From Castor canadensis (lineage: Eukaryota; Chordata; Mammalia; Rodentia; Castoridae): a DNA stretch of 64,000 nucleotides. The notes under the pieces were generated by a model. It made no database searches, was not told the origin of the DNA, and saw only the letters and a program-made list of their open reading frames with translations. Below are positions 1 through 10,976 of the stretch, piece after piece; position 1 is the first letter of the stretch; each line of letters opens with the position of its first letter. The translations under genes were made by a program, and so were the position numbers. Location: the NCBI RefSeq assembly GCF_047511655.1, contig NC_133400.1, forward strand, positions 37,712,001-37,776,000, given 5' to 3'.

Positions 1-787
1 AGTTTGGCATATTCATTAAATTATCTTTAATATTTCTTCTACAAAACAGGTGATGTTTGTATCCATGATAAAATTTTTACATAAGATCTACTGCCTCTGG
101 TCCCATGAGAGAATTACTATCTATTGTATTGTAACAAAATAAATTACCACTCTAAAAACTTGTTTTACCCCACTAACAGTTAAGTTCAAGCTAGATAAAA
201 CACTCCAGAAGTTTTTATTTCAGGCTGTTTTAATAAAGTTACCATTGCTTCTAATACAGAATTTTGTTCTAAAAAGAAGAGAATACACTTTCACAAATGC
301 CCCTTTTGTGTGTTAAAAAAAACATAGGCATCTTCATAATTATGAGATTGCTGAAGACGTTCAGCATTTTCTGTCTCAGCCAGTGAGTGTAAGGAAATGG
401 ACAGTGTTAAAGTGTGACAGTTAACTCAGCGTTATGTGCAGCTGGAGTCCATCCAGAATGACTGTGACCAATTCTGACATGTTACAGATAAATGAACTTG
501 GAAAAATAAACCAAAGACCCACAGTACATTTTATCCTTAACTTTTGGAAACCATGTTTTATGGATACCTTTAAGAAAAAAAATTTTTTTTTGGTATTAAG
601 CTTAATTTCTCTATTGGCTTTTTACTTTTATCTCTTATTTTTAGTGATTGTTCTAGGAATTACATTTATGCATCTAACTTAGAGAAGTTCATTTAGAGGA
701 AGTATAGAATAACTTTAGCAAAAATGGAAGAACCTTACAACCATCTGGTTTCCTTTATCTCTCCCAGTTTTTTGTGCTATTACTAGA
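1..787. other. AT-rich non-coding DNA, no recognised feature
   Basis: No splice-flanked coding exon, clear SINE or L1 was recognised here. An 82-codon open frame at 434-682 is mostly low-complexity hydrophobic sequence after a run of A and T and lacks any family signature, so it is not called a gene. Ancient repeats too decayed to recognise by eye may be present. Confidence 0.5.
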
Positions 788-892
788 CTGACCAGTGTGT
801 CCCTTGTTTGTCTGGGAGTCTCCTATTTTTAGCATGGAAGTCCTGTGGGGAACCCTCTCAGCCTGGACAAACAACAAAGGTGGGTCACCTTA
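788..892. mobile_element. Short MITE-like element with imperfect inverted ends
   Basis: The left end (788-814, containing GTGTGTCCCTTGTTTGTCTG) is roughly the reverse complement of the right end (865-892, containing CTGGACAAACAACAAAGGTG). The two arms enclose about 50 bp. This layout is typical of a small non-autonomous DNA transposon of old mammalian age. The family was not identified with certainty. Confidence 0.45.
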
Positions 893-1744
893 ATTTGTTA
901 TCTTTGATTTACTTATAAATGTTATAAACTCAACAATACAGTCATATAATTTTTGCATTCAGAGGCTGGCAAAATGTCCCTTTCAATACCAAGTTTAGTA
1001 GCTCCTAACTTCTTTTTGTAGGATGTACAAACCAAGAATGACTTGAATTTTGAAGAATTGTTTAAAAAAAAAGTCAGAAAAACATCTGACATATATAGTT
1101 TGTGGACTGCAATCCTAAAATATTTACTGTGGACTTGCCTAGCATAGCATGAGCATGGCCCTGGGTTTAATCTGTAGCACTGCAAAAGAAAAATTGTACA
1201 TACATATATACACATATATAAGACCCACACGTATTTACACTTATATTTAGCATTTTAAATTTGAGTAATTTGGCATGACTGGAGAGCCTTTTTCCATTTC
1301 TTTTTATTTTAATACATTGGGGAGCAATCCTGTGGGCTCGGTAAATCTAGATTATGTTTTATGGGTAGTGATGATTATATAATCAGAGAAAGATTAACAA
1401 GAGACCAGTGCTACAAGCACCAACTATATGTAATATAAAAAAGGATTTAGTGAGGTTTTCCAAAGCACACAATTATTTATATTCTTTAAATTTATTAAAT
1501 TATGACATAATTTCACTTGAGTACTTATAAATCTATTTGGAAGAAATAATTTCAATAAATAAAATATTTTCATTTGTTCTGGCTAGTTGTGTAAAAGCTT
1601 AGGTTTTATTGTATTACATAATGCCTTCCAGTTTCTTTTGTCACAAACTATTGTAACCTAATTTTCAGGAAAGAAAATTGCTTCTAATATGCTAATTAAA
1701 AAAAAAAAAGAAAATCAAGGACAAGTAGAAGTGTACCTTATGAT
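893..1744. other. AT-rich intergenic DNA with one degenerate ID-like fragment
   Basis: Mostly unmatched AT-rich DNA. At about 1128-1192 a plus-strand stretch reads like a decayed ID SINE (CTTGCCTAGCATAGCATGAG, then CCCTGGGTTTAATC and an A-rich end). A short TA/CA-rich tract follows at 1196-1222. No coding potential was seen. Confidence 0.45.
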
Positions 1745-1962
1745 AAGAGCTCAGTTGTAATCCTAGCTACTTCAGAGGCTGAGATCATGAGGGTTGAGGT
1801 TGGAGGCTAACCCAGGCAAATAGTTTGAGGGGCCCTCTTGCCCCCCCAATCTCCAAAACAACCAGAGTAAAATGGACTGGAGGTGTGATTCGAGTGATAG
1901 AGTGCCTGCTTTGCAAGTGTGAAGCCCTAAGTTCAAACCCTAGTGCCACCAAAACGAAAGAG
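1745..1962 (+). mobile_element. B1-dID-like dimeric SINE
   Basis: A 7SL/B1-like left part (GTAATCCTAGCTACTTCAGA, then a GGAGGCTAACCCAGGCAAAT box) is followed by an ID-like tRNA-derived right part (GTGATAGAGTGCCTGCTTTG, GTTCAAACCCTAGTGCCACC) and a short A-rich end. It abuts the 5' edge of an old L1 fragment. Non-coding. Confidence 0.8.
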
Positions 1963-1964
1963 CT

Positions 1965-2462
1965 CAAAAGACCTCCAAAGTCAAAGCAGTTCTGAGTGAA
2001 AAGAGCAATGCTGGAGGTATCACAACACCTGACTTTCAAATTGTACTACAGAGCCATACTAATAAAAACAGCATGGTATCCAGCAAAAAACCAGACACAT
2101 ATGAAACAGAATAGAACAGAAAACTCAGAAATAAGCCCATACACTTTATAGCCATCTGGTTTTTGACAAAAGTGCCAAAAATATGTTGGAGAAAAGATAC
2201 TCTTCAACAAACGGTGCTGGGAAAACTGGATATCTACATGTTGAAGACTGAAACTAAATCCCTCTTAATTCTTTACAAAATCAATTCAAAGTGGATCAAA
2301 GAACTTAGTATAAATCTGAAACTTTGAAAACACTTCAAAAAATGGGGAAAACCCTGAGACATATAGGCACAGGCAAATACTTTCTGAATAAGACTCTTAA
2401 TAGTTTAGGAAATATGAGCAAGGATTGACAAACTGGATTGCATCAAATTAAAAAGCTTCTGA
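1965..2462 (+). mobile_element. Old L1 fragment, ORF2 3' part (left piece of a split element)
   Basis: The sequence matches the L1 ORF2 region downstream of the RT (for example GGAGGTATCACAACACCTGA and AAAAACAGCATGGTATC), decayed compared with the younger copies nearby. It stops at 2462 where L1-1 inserted and resumes at 9669. The last bases, about 2451-2462, are the left target-site duplication of L1-1. Confidence 0.85.
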
Positions 2463-4058
2463 GGAATTCCAAGATGGCGGCTAGAGGTAGGAAGCAGAAA
2501 GCGACCCTCCTATAGTGAAATCTTGAAGAGACGCTGGAGACACACTTTGCAGGCATAATCACCGAGAAAAGGCATAACTTTGACCCCTCTACATCAACCG
2601 GCTCAGAGAATCTCCACTTCACATTAAACAGATAAATGAGGAGGGCCCCCAGGGCCGCCAGTGGCTGGCGCCCATACGGCTTGGGAAGACACGGACCAGG
2701 TGAGCTTTGCAGTACCACGGTGGCCCCACAGACAAGCCTGGGTCAGATAAGCATAGCCCCCTGGACAGACTGACCCCCACCCGGGAAAAAAACAGAAACT
2801 GAGTAATAAGCAATAAGAACAGTTAAGACACGCTGGAAAGAGGGTGGGGGCGCCCTGAGCGCTGAAGATTGGGGGAAGGGAATCCTTCCCGGGACTGTAA
2901 ATAAACAAGCCAGGCGGGCCGGAGAGCCTCTGGAGGGAGCGGGGCGTGCGCCCAGCAACCAGGAGCAGGGAAGCTTGTGAGAGGAGGGAAGACCCACTTC
3001 CCACGTGAACTGTAAATAAACATGGCGGCCGGCAGGAGCAGCAGCACCACCCAGTAAGCAGGAGCAGGAAAGCTTCTGAAAGTGGCAGTGTGAGGAAAAC
3101 TTCAGAGGAGAGGGGGGAAGACCCACCTCCCACATGAACTGTAAATAAACACGCAGGCCTGACAACGCCGGGGCAGTGTCACCTTTCCCAGTGCTTGGAA
3201 AGGGGAAAGCCTGTAGCAGAGGCTCCCACACAGGAGAACTCTGAGCAAACAAAGCCTGTGGGACCAGGTGAGTGCTAGCTCACCCCAGAGATCTGCATAA
3301 ATAACGCCGCCAGCTACAGGCTGAGAGCAGCAGGCAGGCAAGCCACAGTTGCAGATACCACTCTCAGAACTGTCTCCAGATGCTTTTTTTTCTTTTTCTC
3401 CCTACCTTTGATGAGAGAACAACCGAATTACACCTGCAAGCCGAAAAACTTACTGAAACTGTATTGCATTTGAACTGGGGACACTTGGTGGGGCTTTTGT
3501 GTGTGTGTGTGTGTGTGTGTGAGTGTGTAGTTTTGTTCTACTTTATGCATCCCCTTTGATGAGACAACTACAGAACAACATCTGAGGCACCAACTCCAGG
3601 ACTGGAGATTGAGACGTACACCCAAATTATTAAAACTGAAACTGCATTGCATATAAACTTGGAAGTTTTTTGGTTTTGTTTTTGTTTTTAATTTTCTATT
3701 TTCCATTGTATTTTAATTCATTTTTATATATAGATATTACTTTCATTTACTTATTTTTTAATTTTATTTTTATTTTTTTTATCTTTGATTTTCAATCCTC
3801 TCTCTGTCTCTCTAATGTCTGTTCAGCTTACTGTTGATTAGTACACTAACACTCCCTGTTTATACCTTTGAAACTCTCTTGTCTGATACATTGTTCTGCT
3901 TTCTCCCTCTTGTCTGTATATTTGTTTTCCCCTTTTCTTTAACTTCTTGCTTTCCATCTCAGCTCACTCTTCCATTCTAAATATTACCATTGTTATTATT
4001 ACAAGCTAGAAAATACTTAATTACACACAGTACAGGGACAGTAACAATACCAAGGACA
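2463..4058 (+). promoter_or_regulatory. L1-1 5'UTR / internal promoter region
   Basis: This is the 1.6 kb leader upstream of ORF1. It starts with CCAAGATGGCGG, a YY1-type motif near the element start as in human L1. It then has GC-richer tandem units (2892-3250), a GT run (3500-3530), and two related blocks beginning CTTTGATGAGA (about 3407 and 3557). Promoter function is inferred from L1 biology; the motifs are seen directly. Confidence 0.75.
2892..3250 (+). repeat. Tandem monomers in L1-1 5'UTR
   Basis: Units begin near 2892, 3007 and 3136 with ACTGTAAATAAACA and run through AGCAACCAGGAGCAGG-like and GGAAGACCCAC-TCCCAC-TG-like boxes, giving periods of about 115 and 129 bp. The third unit is divergent. 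Mouse L1 promoters also consist of tandem monomers, but these look different by eye. Matching arrays occur in L1-3 (19722-20105) and L1-5 (44811-45190). Confidence 0.75.
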
Positions 4059-5256
4059 ATGACGGGAAGACAGAAAAAACAGGGAAACCAGTTTCCCCAC
4101 AGCAAAAAATTAGTACAGGAACCAGAGGGGAATGAAGAGAACAGAAACTCAGATCCAGACTCCAACAAAATGAACATAAACTATGCCAAAGGACCCAATG
4201 AAGCCCACAAGAATAATTTAAAAGAAGACATACTACAAATACTCAATGAGAATTTTATAGAGATGATACTGGATAGGGTCAACCAAAATGAACAGGAGAC
4301 ACTCAAGAAATTCCAAGACAATAAAATTAGAGAATTTGAAAAAGCAAAAGAAGAAATAAAGGAAACCATAGAAGCACTGTATAAACACCAAAGTGAAAGA
4401 GAGAACACAATGAATAAATGGATAAATGAACTCAGGACAAAAATAGACAACATTAAAGAGGAAAACTGCCTGGATATAGAAAACCTCAGAAAAAAGAACG
4501 AAACAGAACTGCAAAACAAAACAGAAGGCCAATCCAGCAGAATAGAACAAACAGAAGACAGAATCTCAGAACTTGAAGATGAAATGGTAATTAAAGGAAA
4601 AACCGAAGAACTATTAATTAAACAACTCAAGACCTGTGAAAAGAAAATGCAAGAACTCACTGACTCCATCAAAAGACCAAACTTGAGAATCAGGGGCATC
4701 GAAGAAGGAGAAGAGGTGCAAGCGAAGGGAATGCGTAATATATTCAACAAAATAATAACGGAAAATTTCTCAAATCTAGAGAAAGATATTCCCATACAAA
4801 TGCAAGAGGCCTCCAGGACACCAAACAGACCAGATCAAAATAGAACTACTCCACGACATCATTAAAACAACAAGTTCAGAAACTAAGGAAAGAATATTGA
4901 AGGCTGTAAGAGAGAAAAAACAAGTAACATACAAAGGTAAACCCATCAAAATCACAGCAGACTTCTCAACAGAAACATTAAAAGCAAGAAGAGCGTGGGG
5001 TGAGATCTTCCGGGCACTGAATGAAAATAACTTCAACCCCAGGATACTCTACCCAGCAAAGCTATCATTCAAAATAGATGGAGCAATAAAAGTCTTCCAT
5101 GATAAGCAGAAACTAAAACAATATGTGACCACAAAGCCACCATTACAAAAGATTCTGCAAGGGATCCTGCACACAGAAAGTGACACCCAACTTAACCATG
5201 AAAAGGCAGGCAGCACCAAACCACAGGATAAGAAAAAGCAAGACAGTAGAGAGTAA
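4059..5256 (+). pseudogene. L1-1 ORF1 (RNA-binding chaperone), frameshifted
   Basis: ORF1p is the trimeric RNA-binding chaperone that packages L1 RNA in cytoplasmic particles. The ATG at 4059 matches the start in sister copies (MTGRQKKQ). A charged N-terminus and a long heptad-rich coiled coil (about residues 45-200) lead into an RRM-like segment starting RPNLRI (about residue 206). The C-terminal domain contains RRAWGEIF and YPAKLSF. Compared with other copies, about 5 bp are missing near 4857-4862, which ends the first frame at 4863-4865 and moves the C-terminal domain to another frame. Allowing for that loss the length is about 400 codons, longer than human ORF1p (338 residues). Confidence 0.85.
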
Positions 5257-5306
5257 CATCAAGTTAGGTACACACAATCAAACCTTCAAACAACTAAGAT
5301 AACTAA

Positions 5307-8300
5307 ATGGCAGGAATCACCACATACCTATCAGTACTAACACTTAATGTTAATGGACTTAATTCACCCATCAAAAGACACCGTTTGACAAAATGGATTA
5401 AAAAAGAAGATCCAACAATTTGTTGCTTACAGGAGACTCATCTCACCAACAGAAATAAGCATATGCTTAGGATGAAAGGCTGGAAGAAGATTTACCAAGC
5501 CAATGGCCCCCGAAAACAAGCAAGAGTAGCAATACTTATCTCTGACAAAGTAGACTTCAAACCTACATTGATCAAACGAGATAAAGAAGGACATTCCATA
5601 CTAATAAAAGGGGAAATAGACCAAAAGGAAATAATAATCATCAATCTGTACGCACCCAATGTCAACACACCCAATTTCATCAAACATACCCTGAAAGACC
5701 TAAAAGCATATATAAACACCAACACAGTGGTTGTGGGAGACTTTAACACTCCATTATCATCAATAGGTAGGTCATCCAAACAAAAACTCAATAAAGAAAT
5801 CCAAGATCTAAAATATGCCATAGATCAAGTGGACCTAGTAGATGTCTACAAAACATTTCATCCAACCTCTACACAATATACATTCTTCTCAGCAGCCCAT
5901 GGAACCTTCTCCAAAATAGATCATATCCTAGGGCACAAAGCAAGCCTCAGCAAATATAAGAAAATAGAAATAATACCATGCATACTATCTGACCACAATG
6001 CAGTAAAAGTAGAACTCAACAACAAAAGTAAAGACAAAAAACATGCAAACAGCTGGAAACTAAATAACTCATTACTTAATGAAGAATGGATCATCGATGG
6101 AATAAAAGAGGAAATTAAAAAGTTCCTAGAAGTCAATGAAAATGAAAACAACCTACCGGAACCTATGGGACACAGCTAAGGCAGTCTTGAGAGGAAAGTT
6201 TATAGCCATGAGTGCATATATTAAAAAGATTGAAAGATCCCAAATCAATGACCTAATGATACATCTCAAACTCCTAGAAAAACAAGAACAAGCAAATCCC
6301 AAAACAAATAGAAGGAGAGAAATAATAAAAATAAGAGCTGAAATCAACGAAATAGAAACCAAAAAAACCATACAAAGAATTAATGAAACAAAAAGTTGGT
6401 TCTTTGAAAAAATAAACAAGATCGATAGACCCCTGGCAAACCTGAGTAAAATGAGGAGAGAAAAAACCCAAATTAGTAGAATTAGGAATGCAAAAGGGGA
6501 GATAACAACAAACACCATGGAAGTCCAGGAAATCATCAGAGACTACTTTGAGAACCTATATTCAAATAAATTTGAAAATCTAAAAGAAATGGACAGATTT
6601 CTAGATACATATGATCATCCAAAACTGAACCAAGAGGAAATTAATCACCTGAATAGACCTATAACACAAAATGAAATTGAAGCAGCAATCAAGAGTCTCC
6701 CCAAAAAGAAAAGTCCAGGACCTGATGGATTCTCTGCTGAATTCTATCAGACCTTTAAAGAAGAACTGATACCAACCCTCCTTAAACTGTTCCATGAAAT
6801 AGAAAGGGAAGGAAAACTGCCAAACACATTTTATGAAGCCAGTATTACACTTATCCCAAAACCAGGCAAAGACACCTCCAAAAAGGAGAACTATAGGCCA
6901 ATCTCCTTAATGAACATTGAGGCAAAAATCCTCAACAAAATAATGGCAAATCGAATTCAGCAACACATCAAAAAGATTATTCACCACGACCAGGTAGGCT
7001 TCATCCCAGGGATGCAGGGGTGGTTCAACATACGAAAATCAATAAACGTAATAAACCACATTAACAGAAGCAAAGACAAAAACCACTTGATCATCTCAAT
7101 AGATGCAGAAAAAGCCTTTGATAAGATCCAACATCATTTAATGATAAAAGCTCTAAGAAAACTAGGAATAGAAGGAAAGTTCCTCAACATTATAAAAGCT
7201 ATATATGACAAACCTACAGCCAGCATTATATTTAATGGAGAAAAATTAAAACCATTCCCTCTAAAGTCAGGAACCAGACAAGGATGCCCACTATCTCCAC
7301 TCCTATTCAACATAGTACTGGAATTCCGAGCCAGAGCAATTAGGCAAGAAGAAGGAATAAAAGGAATACAAATAGGTAAAGAAACTGTCAAAATATCCCT
7401 ATTTGCAGATGACATGATCCTATACCTTAAAGACCCAAAAAACTCTACTCAGAAGCTTCTAGACATCATCAATAGCTATAGCAAGGTAGCAGGATATAAA
7501 ATCAACATAGAAAAATCATTAGCATTTCTATACACTAACAATGAGCAAACGGAAAAAGAATGTATGAAAACAATTCCATTTACAATAGCCTCAAAAAAAA
7601 TCAAATACCTAGGTGTAAACCTAACAAAAGATGCGAAAGACCTCTACAAGGAAAACTATACACTTCTGAAGAAAGAGATTGAGGAAGACTATAGAAAGTG
7701 GAGAGATCTCCCATGCTCATGGATTGGTAGAATCAACATAGTAAAAATGTCGATACTCCCCAAAGTAATCTACATGTTTAATGCAATTCCCATCAAAATT
7801 CCAATGACATTCATTAAAGAGATTGAAAAATCTACTGTGAAATTTATATGGAAACACAAGAGGCCACGAATAGCCAAGGCAATACTCAGTCAAAAGAACA
7901 ATGCAGGAGGTATCACAATACCTGACTTCAAACTATATTACAAAGCAATAACAATAAAAACAGCATGGTACTGGCACAAAAACAGACATGAAGACCAGTG
8001 GAACAGAATAGAGGATCCAGATATGAAGCCACACAACTATGAGCAACTTATCTTTGACAAAGGAGCTAAAAATATACGATGGAGAAATAGCAGCCTCTTC
8101 AACAAAAACTGCCTGGAAAACTGGTTAGCAGTCTGCAAAAAACTGAAACTAGATCCATGTATATCACCCTATACCAAGATCAACTCAAAGTGAATAAAGG
8201 ATCTTAATATCAGACCCCAAACTCTTAAGTTGATACAAGAAAGAGTAGGAAATACTCTTGAGTTAGTAGGTATAGGTAAGAACTTTCTCAATGAAACCCC

Positions 8301-9123
8301 AGCAGCACAGCAACTAAGAGATAGCATAGATAAGTGGGACCTCATAAAACTAAAAAGCTTCTGTACATCAAAAGAAATGGTCTCTAAACTGAAGAGAACA
8401 CCCACAGAGTGGGAGAAAATATTTGCCAATTATACATCAGACAAAGGACTGATAACCAGAATATACAGGGAACTTAAAAAACTAAATTCTCCCAAAACTA
8501 ATGAACCAATAAAGAAATGGGCATGTGAACTAAACAGAACTTTCTCAAAAGAAGAAATTCAAATGGCCAGAAAACACATGAAAAAATGCTCACCATCTCT
8601 AGCAATAAAGGAAATGCAAATTAAAACCACACTAAGATTCCACCTCACCCCTGTTAGAATAGCCATCATCAGCAACACCACCACCAACAGGTGTTGGCGA
8701 GGATGTGGGGAAAAAGGAACCCTCTTACACTGTTGGTGGGAATGTAGACTAGTACAACCACTCTGGAAAAAAATTTGGAGGCTACTTAAAAAGCTGGACA
8801 TCGATCTACCATTTGATCCAGCAATACCACTCTTGGGGATATACCCAAAAGACTGTTACTCCAGAGGCACCTGCACACCCATGTTTATTGCGGCACTATT
8901 CACAATAGCCAAGTTATGGAAACAGCCAAGATGCCCCAGCACTGACGAATGGATTAAGAAAATGTGGTATCTATACACAATGGAATTTTATGCAGCCATG
9001 AAGAAGAACGAAATGTTATCATTCACTGGTAAATGGATGGAATTGGAGAACATCATTCTGAGTGAGGTTAGCCTGGCCCAAAAGACCAAAAATCATGTGT
9101 TCTCCCTCATATGTGGACATTAG
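5307..9123 (+). pseudogene. L1-1 ORF2 (endonuclease-reverse transcriptase), two lesions
   Basis: ORF2p nicks target DNA and reverse-transcribes L1 RNA. The APE-like endonuclease keeps N14, E43 (QETHL), Y115, D145/N147 (GDFN), D205 and H230 (SDHN). The RT keeps FADD at 7402-7413 (residues 700-703), with [11 protein letters not shown] before it. The cysteine motif C-X3-C-X7-H-X4-C starts at 8692 (about residue 1130). All these positions equal human ORF2p numbering once a 2 bp loss near 6150 is allowed for. That loss shifts frame after the endonuclease, and a TGA at 8191-8193 (TGG in sister copies) truncates the C-terminus. The natural stop is TAG at 9121. Implied family length is about 1272 residues. 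Confidence 0.92.
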
Positions 9124-9655
9124 ATCAAGGGCAAACACAACAAGGGGATTGGACTAAGAGCACATGATAAAAGCGAGAGCACACAAGGGAGGGGTTTGGA
9201 TAGGTCAGACACCTAAAAAACTAGCTAGCATTTGTTGCCCTTAATGCAGAGAAACTAAAGCAGATACCTTAAAGCAACTGAGGCCAATAGGAAAAGGGGA
9301 CCAGGAAGTAGAGAAAAGGTTAGATCAAAAAGAATTAACCTAGAAGGTAACACCCACGCACAGGAAATCAATGTGAGTCAATGCCCTGTATAGCTATCCT
9401 TATCTCAACCAGCAAAACCCCTTGTTCCTTCCTATTATTGCTTATACTCTCTCTACAACAAAATTAGAAATAAGGGCAAAATAGTTTCTGCTGGGTATTG
9501 AGGCGGGGGAGCGGGAGGGGGTGGAGTGGGTGGTAAGGGAGGGGTTGGGGCAGGGGGGAGAAATGAACCAAGCCTTGTATGCACATATGAATAATAAAAG
9601 AAAAATGAAAAAATAAAATAAAATAATATAATGACAATTTGGTTTAAAAAAAAAA
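9124..9655 (+). other. L1-1 3'UTR with G-rich tract and A-rich tail
   Basis: About 530 bp follow the ORF2 stop. A strongly purine/G-rich tract lies at 9502-9560 (several runs of 3-6 G), as in many mammalian L1 3'UTRs. AATAAA is at 9594-9599, followed by an A-rich tail ending at the right target-site duplication. Confidence 0.85.
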
Positions 9656-9668
9656 AAAAAGCTTCTGA

Positions 9669-10690
9669 ACATCAAAGGAAACAATTACCAGAATGAAGAG
9701 ACAACCTACAGAATGTTAGAAAATCTTTGCCAGCTATTTATTTGACAAGAAATTAATATTCAGAATATATAAAGAGCTTGGAAAATTAAACACCAAAAGA
9801 GCAAATGATCTAGTTAATAAATAGGCAAATGAATTGAGCAGGCATTTCTCCAAAGAAGAAATACAAATGACTAGTAGAAAACTGAAGAAATGTTCAACGT
9901 GCTTAGCCATAAAGAAAATACAAATCAAAGTGACACTGAGATTCCATCTCACCCCGATTAGAATGGTTATCAAGAAACACATTTTGGCAAGGATGTGTGT
10001 GTGTGTAGGAACCCTTTGTACACTGTTGGTGGGAATGTAAATTAGTGCAGCCACTATAGAAATCAGTACAGAGGTGCCTCATAAGACTAAAAATAGCACT
10101 ACCATATGACCCTTAGAACTCTTGGGCATATACCCAAAGGAATGTAGGTCAACACAGTAGAGACACCTGCACACCTGTGTTTATTGCAGCACTATTCACA
10201 GTACCCAAGCTATGGAATCAGCCTGGGTGCCCATCAACAGATGAACAGATAAAGAAAATGTGGTATGTACTCACAATGGAATATTATTCATCCACAAAGC
10301 AGAATGAAATTATGTCATTTACAGAAAATGGATCATCAATAAAGCAAAATAAGCCAGAATCAGAAACACAAATATTGCATTTTTTCTCTCATATGGAAGC
10401 TAGATGTAAAGGAGGACATGAACATAAATGGGGGCACTTATTGTGGTGGGAGGGGAAAATAAACACAATGGGGGTAGGGAGAATATAATTGAAGTATGTT
10501 GTATGCATGTATGAAAAAGTCATAATGAAACTTATTTTAAAAAATAAGATTTAGAAAGGGGGTGTTTGGAGGAATGGGGATAAAGAGTACAGGGGGTTAT
10601 AAATATGGTCAAAAGTATATGGATGTGTGGAATATCACATTAAAACTCCCCACATTTACAATTAATATGTGCTAATAAAAATGTAGGGAA
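9669..10690 (+). mobile_element. Old L1 fragment, ORF2 C-terminus and 3'UTR (right piece)
   Basis: Continuation of the L1 interrupted at 2462. It carries decayed C-terminal ORF2 sequence (for example CATTTCTCCAAAGAAGAAAT and AAATGTGGTATGTACTCACA) and a 3'UTR ending near TAATATGTGCTAATAAAAAT. It is clearly more diverged than L1-1. Confidence 0.85.
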
Positions 10691-10799
10691 AAAATTCAGT
10701 TTATTTGGAAGAAGCTCTCTAAGTATTGTTAATTAAATTAAATTTAGCCTAAACCTGCCTCTAGCTAATTAACTACAACCTAACAAAGTGCAACCTAAC

Positions 10800-10976
10800 T
10801 TTGTTTGCTAGGCAAGCATTCTGCCACATAAGTCCTTCCTCTAGCCCCTTTTGCATTAGTTAAGTTTCAGATAGGGTCTCACATTTTTGCCTGGGGTTGG
10901 TCCCAAAAATCAGTCCTTCCATTTCTGTCTCCCTTGTAGCTGGGATCATGCACATTTGCCACCATGCTGGGCCCAC
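10800..10976 (-). mobile_element. B1/ID-type SINE fragment
   Basis: Minus-strand SINE: GCTAGGCAAGCATTCTGCCA is the reversed ID box, then AGATAGGGTCTCAC and GTAGCTGGGATCATGCACAT are reversed B1 boxes. Diverged and partial. Confidence 0.65.

Larger units (their letters stand above)
2463..9655 (+). mobile_element. L1-1: full-length LINE-1 with TSDs
   Basis: Non-LTR retrotransposon of about 7.19 kb with 5'UTR, ORF1, a 50 bp spacer, ORF2, a G-rich 3'UTR and an A-rich tail. The duplication AAAAGCTTCTGA flanks it at 2451-2462 and 9657-9668, splitting an older L1. The 5' end begins GGAATTCCAAGATGGCGG, close to the YY1-site start of human L1. As read, ORF1 has one frameshift and ORF2 has one frameshift and one nonsense codon, so the copy looks non-autonomous. 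It is the best preserved L1 in the window and looks the youngest. Confidence 0.95.

Noticed and set aside
1745-1965. AGAGCTCA repeat at both ends of the first B1-dID as a target-site duplication
   Set aside because: The left copy overlaps sequence that belongs to the SINE body, so the match is probably chance.
4181-4795. 204-codon minus-strand frame opposite L1-1 ORF1
   Set aside because: Antisense shadow of an A-rich coding sequence; similar shadows appear in every L1 copy and contain only Ser/Leu/Phe-rich low-complexity text.
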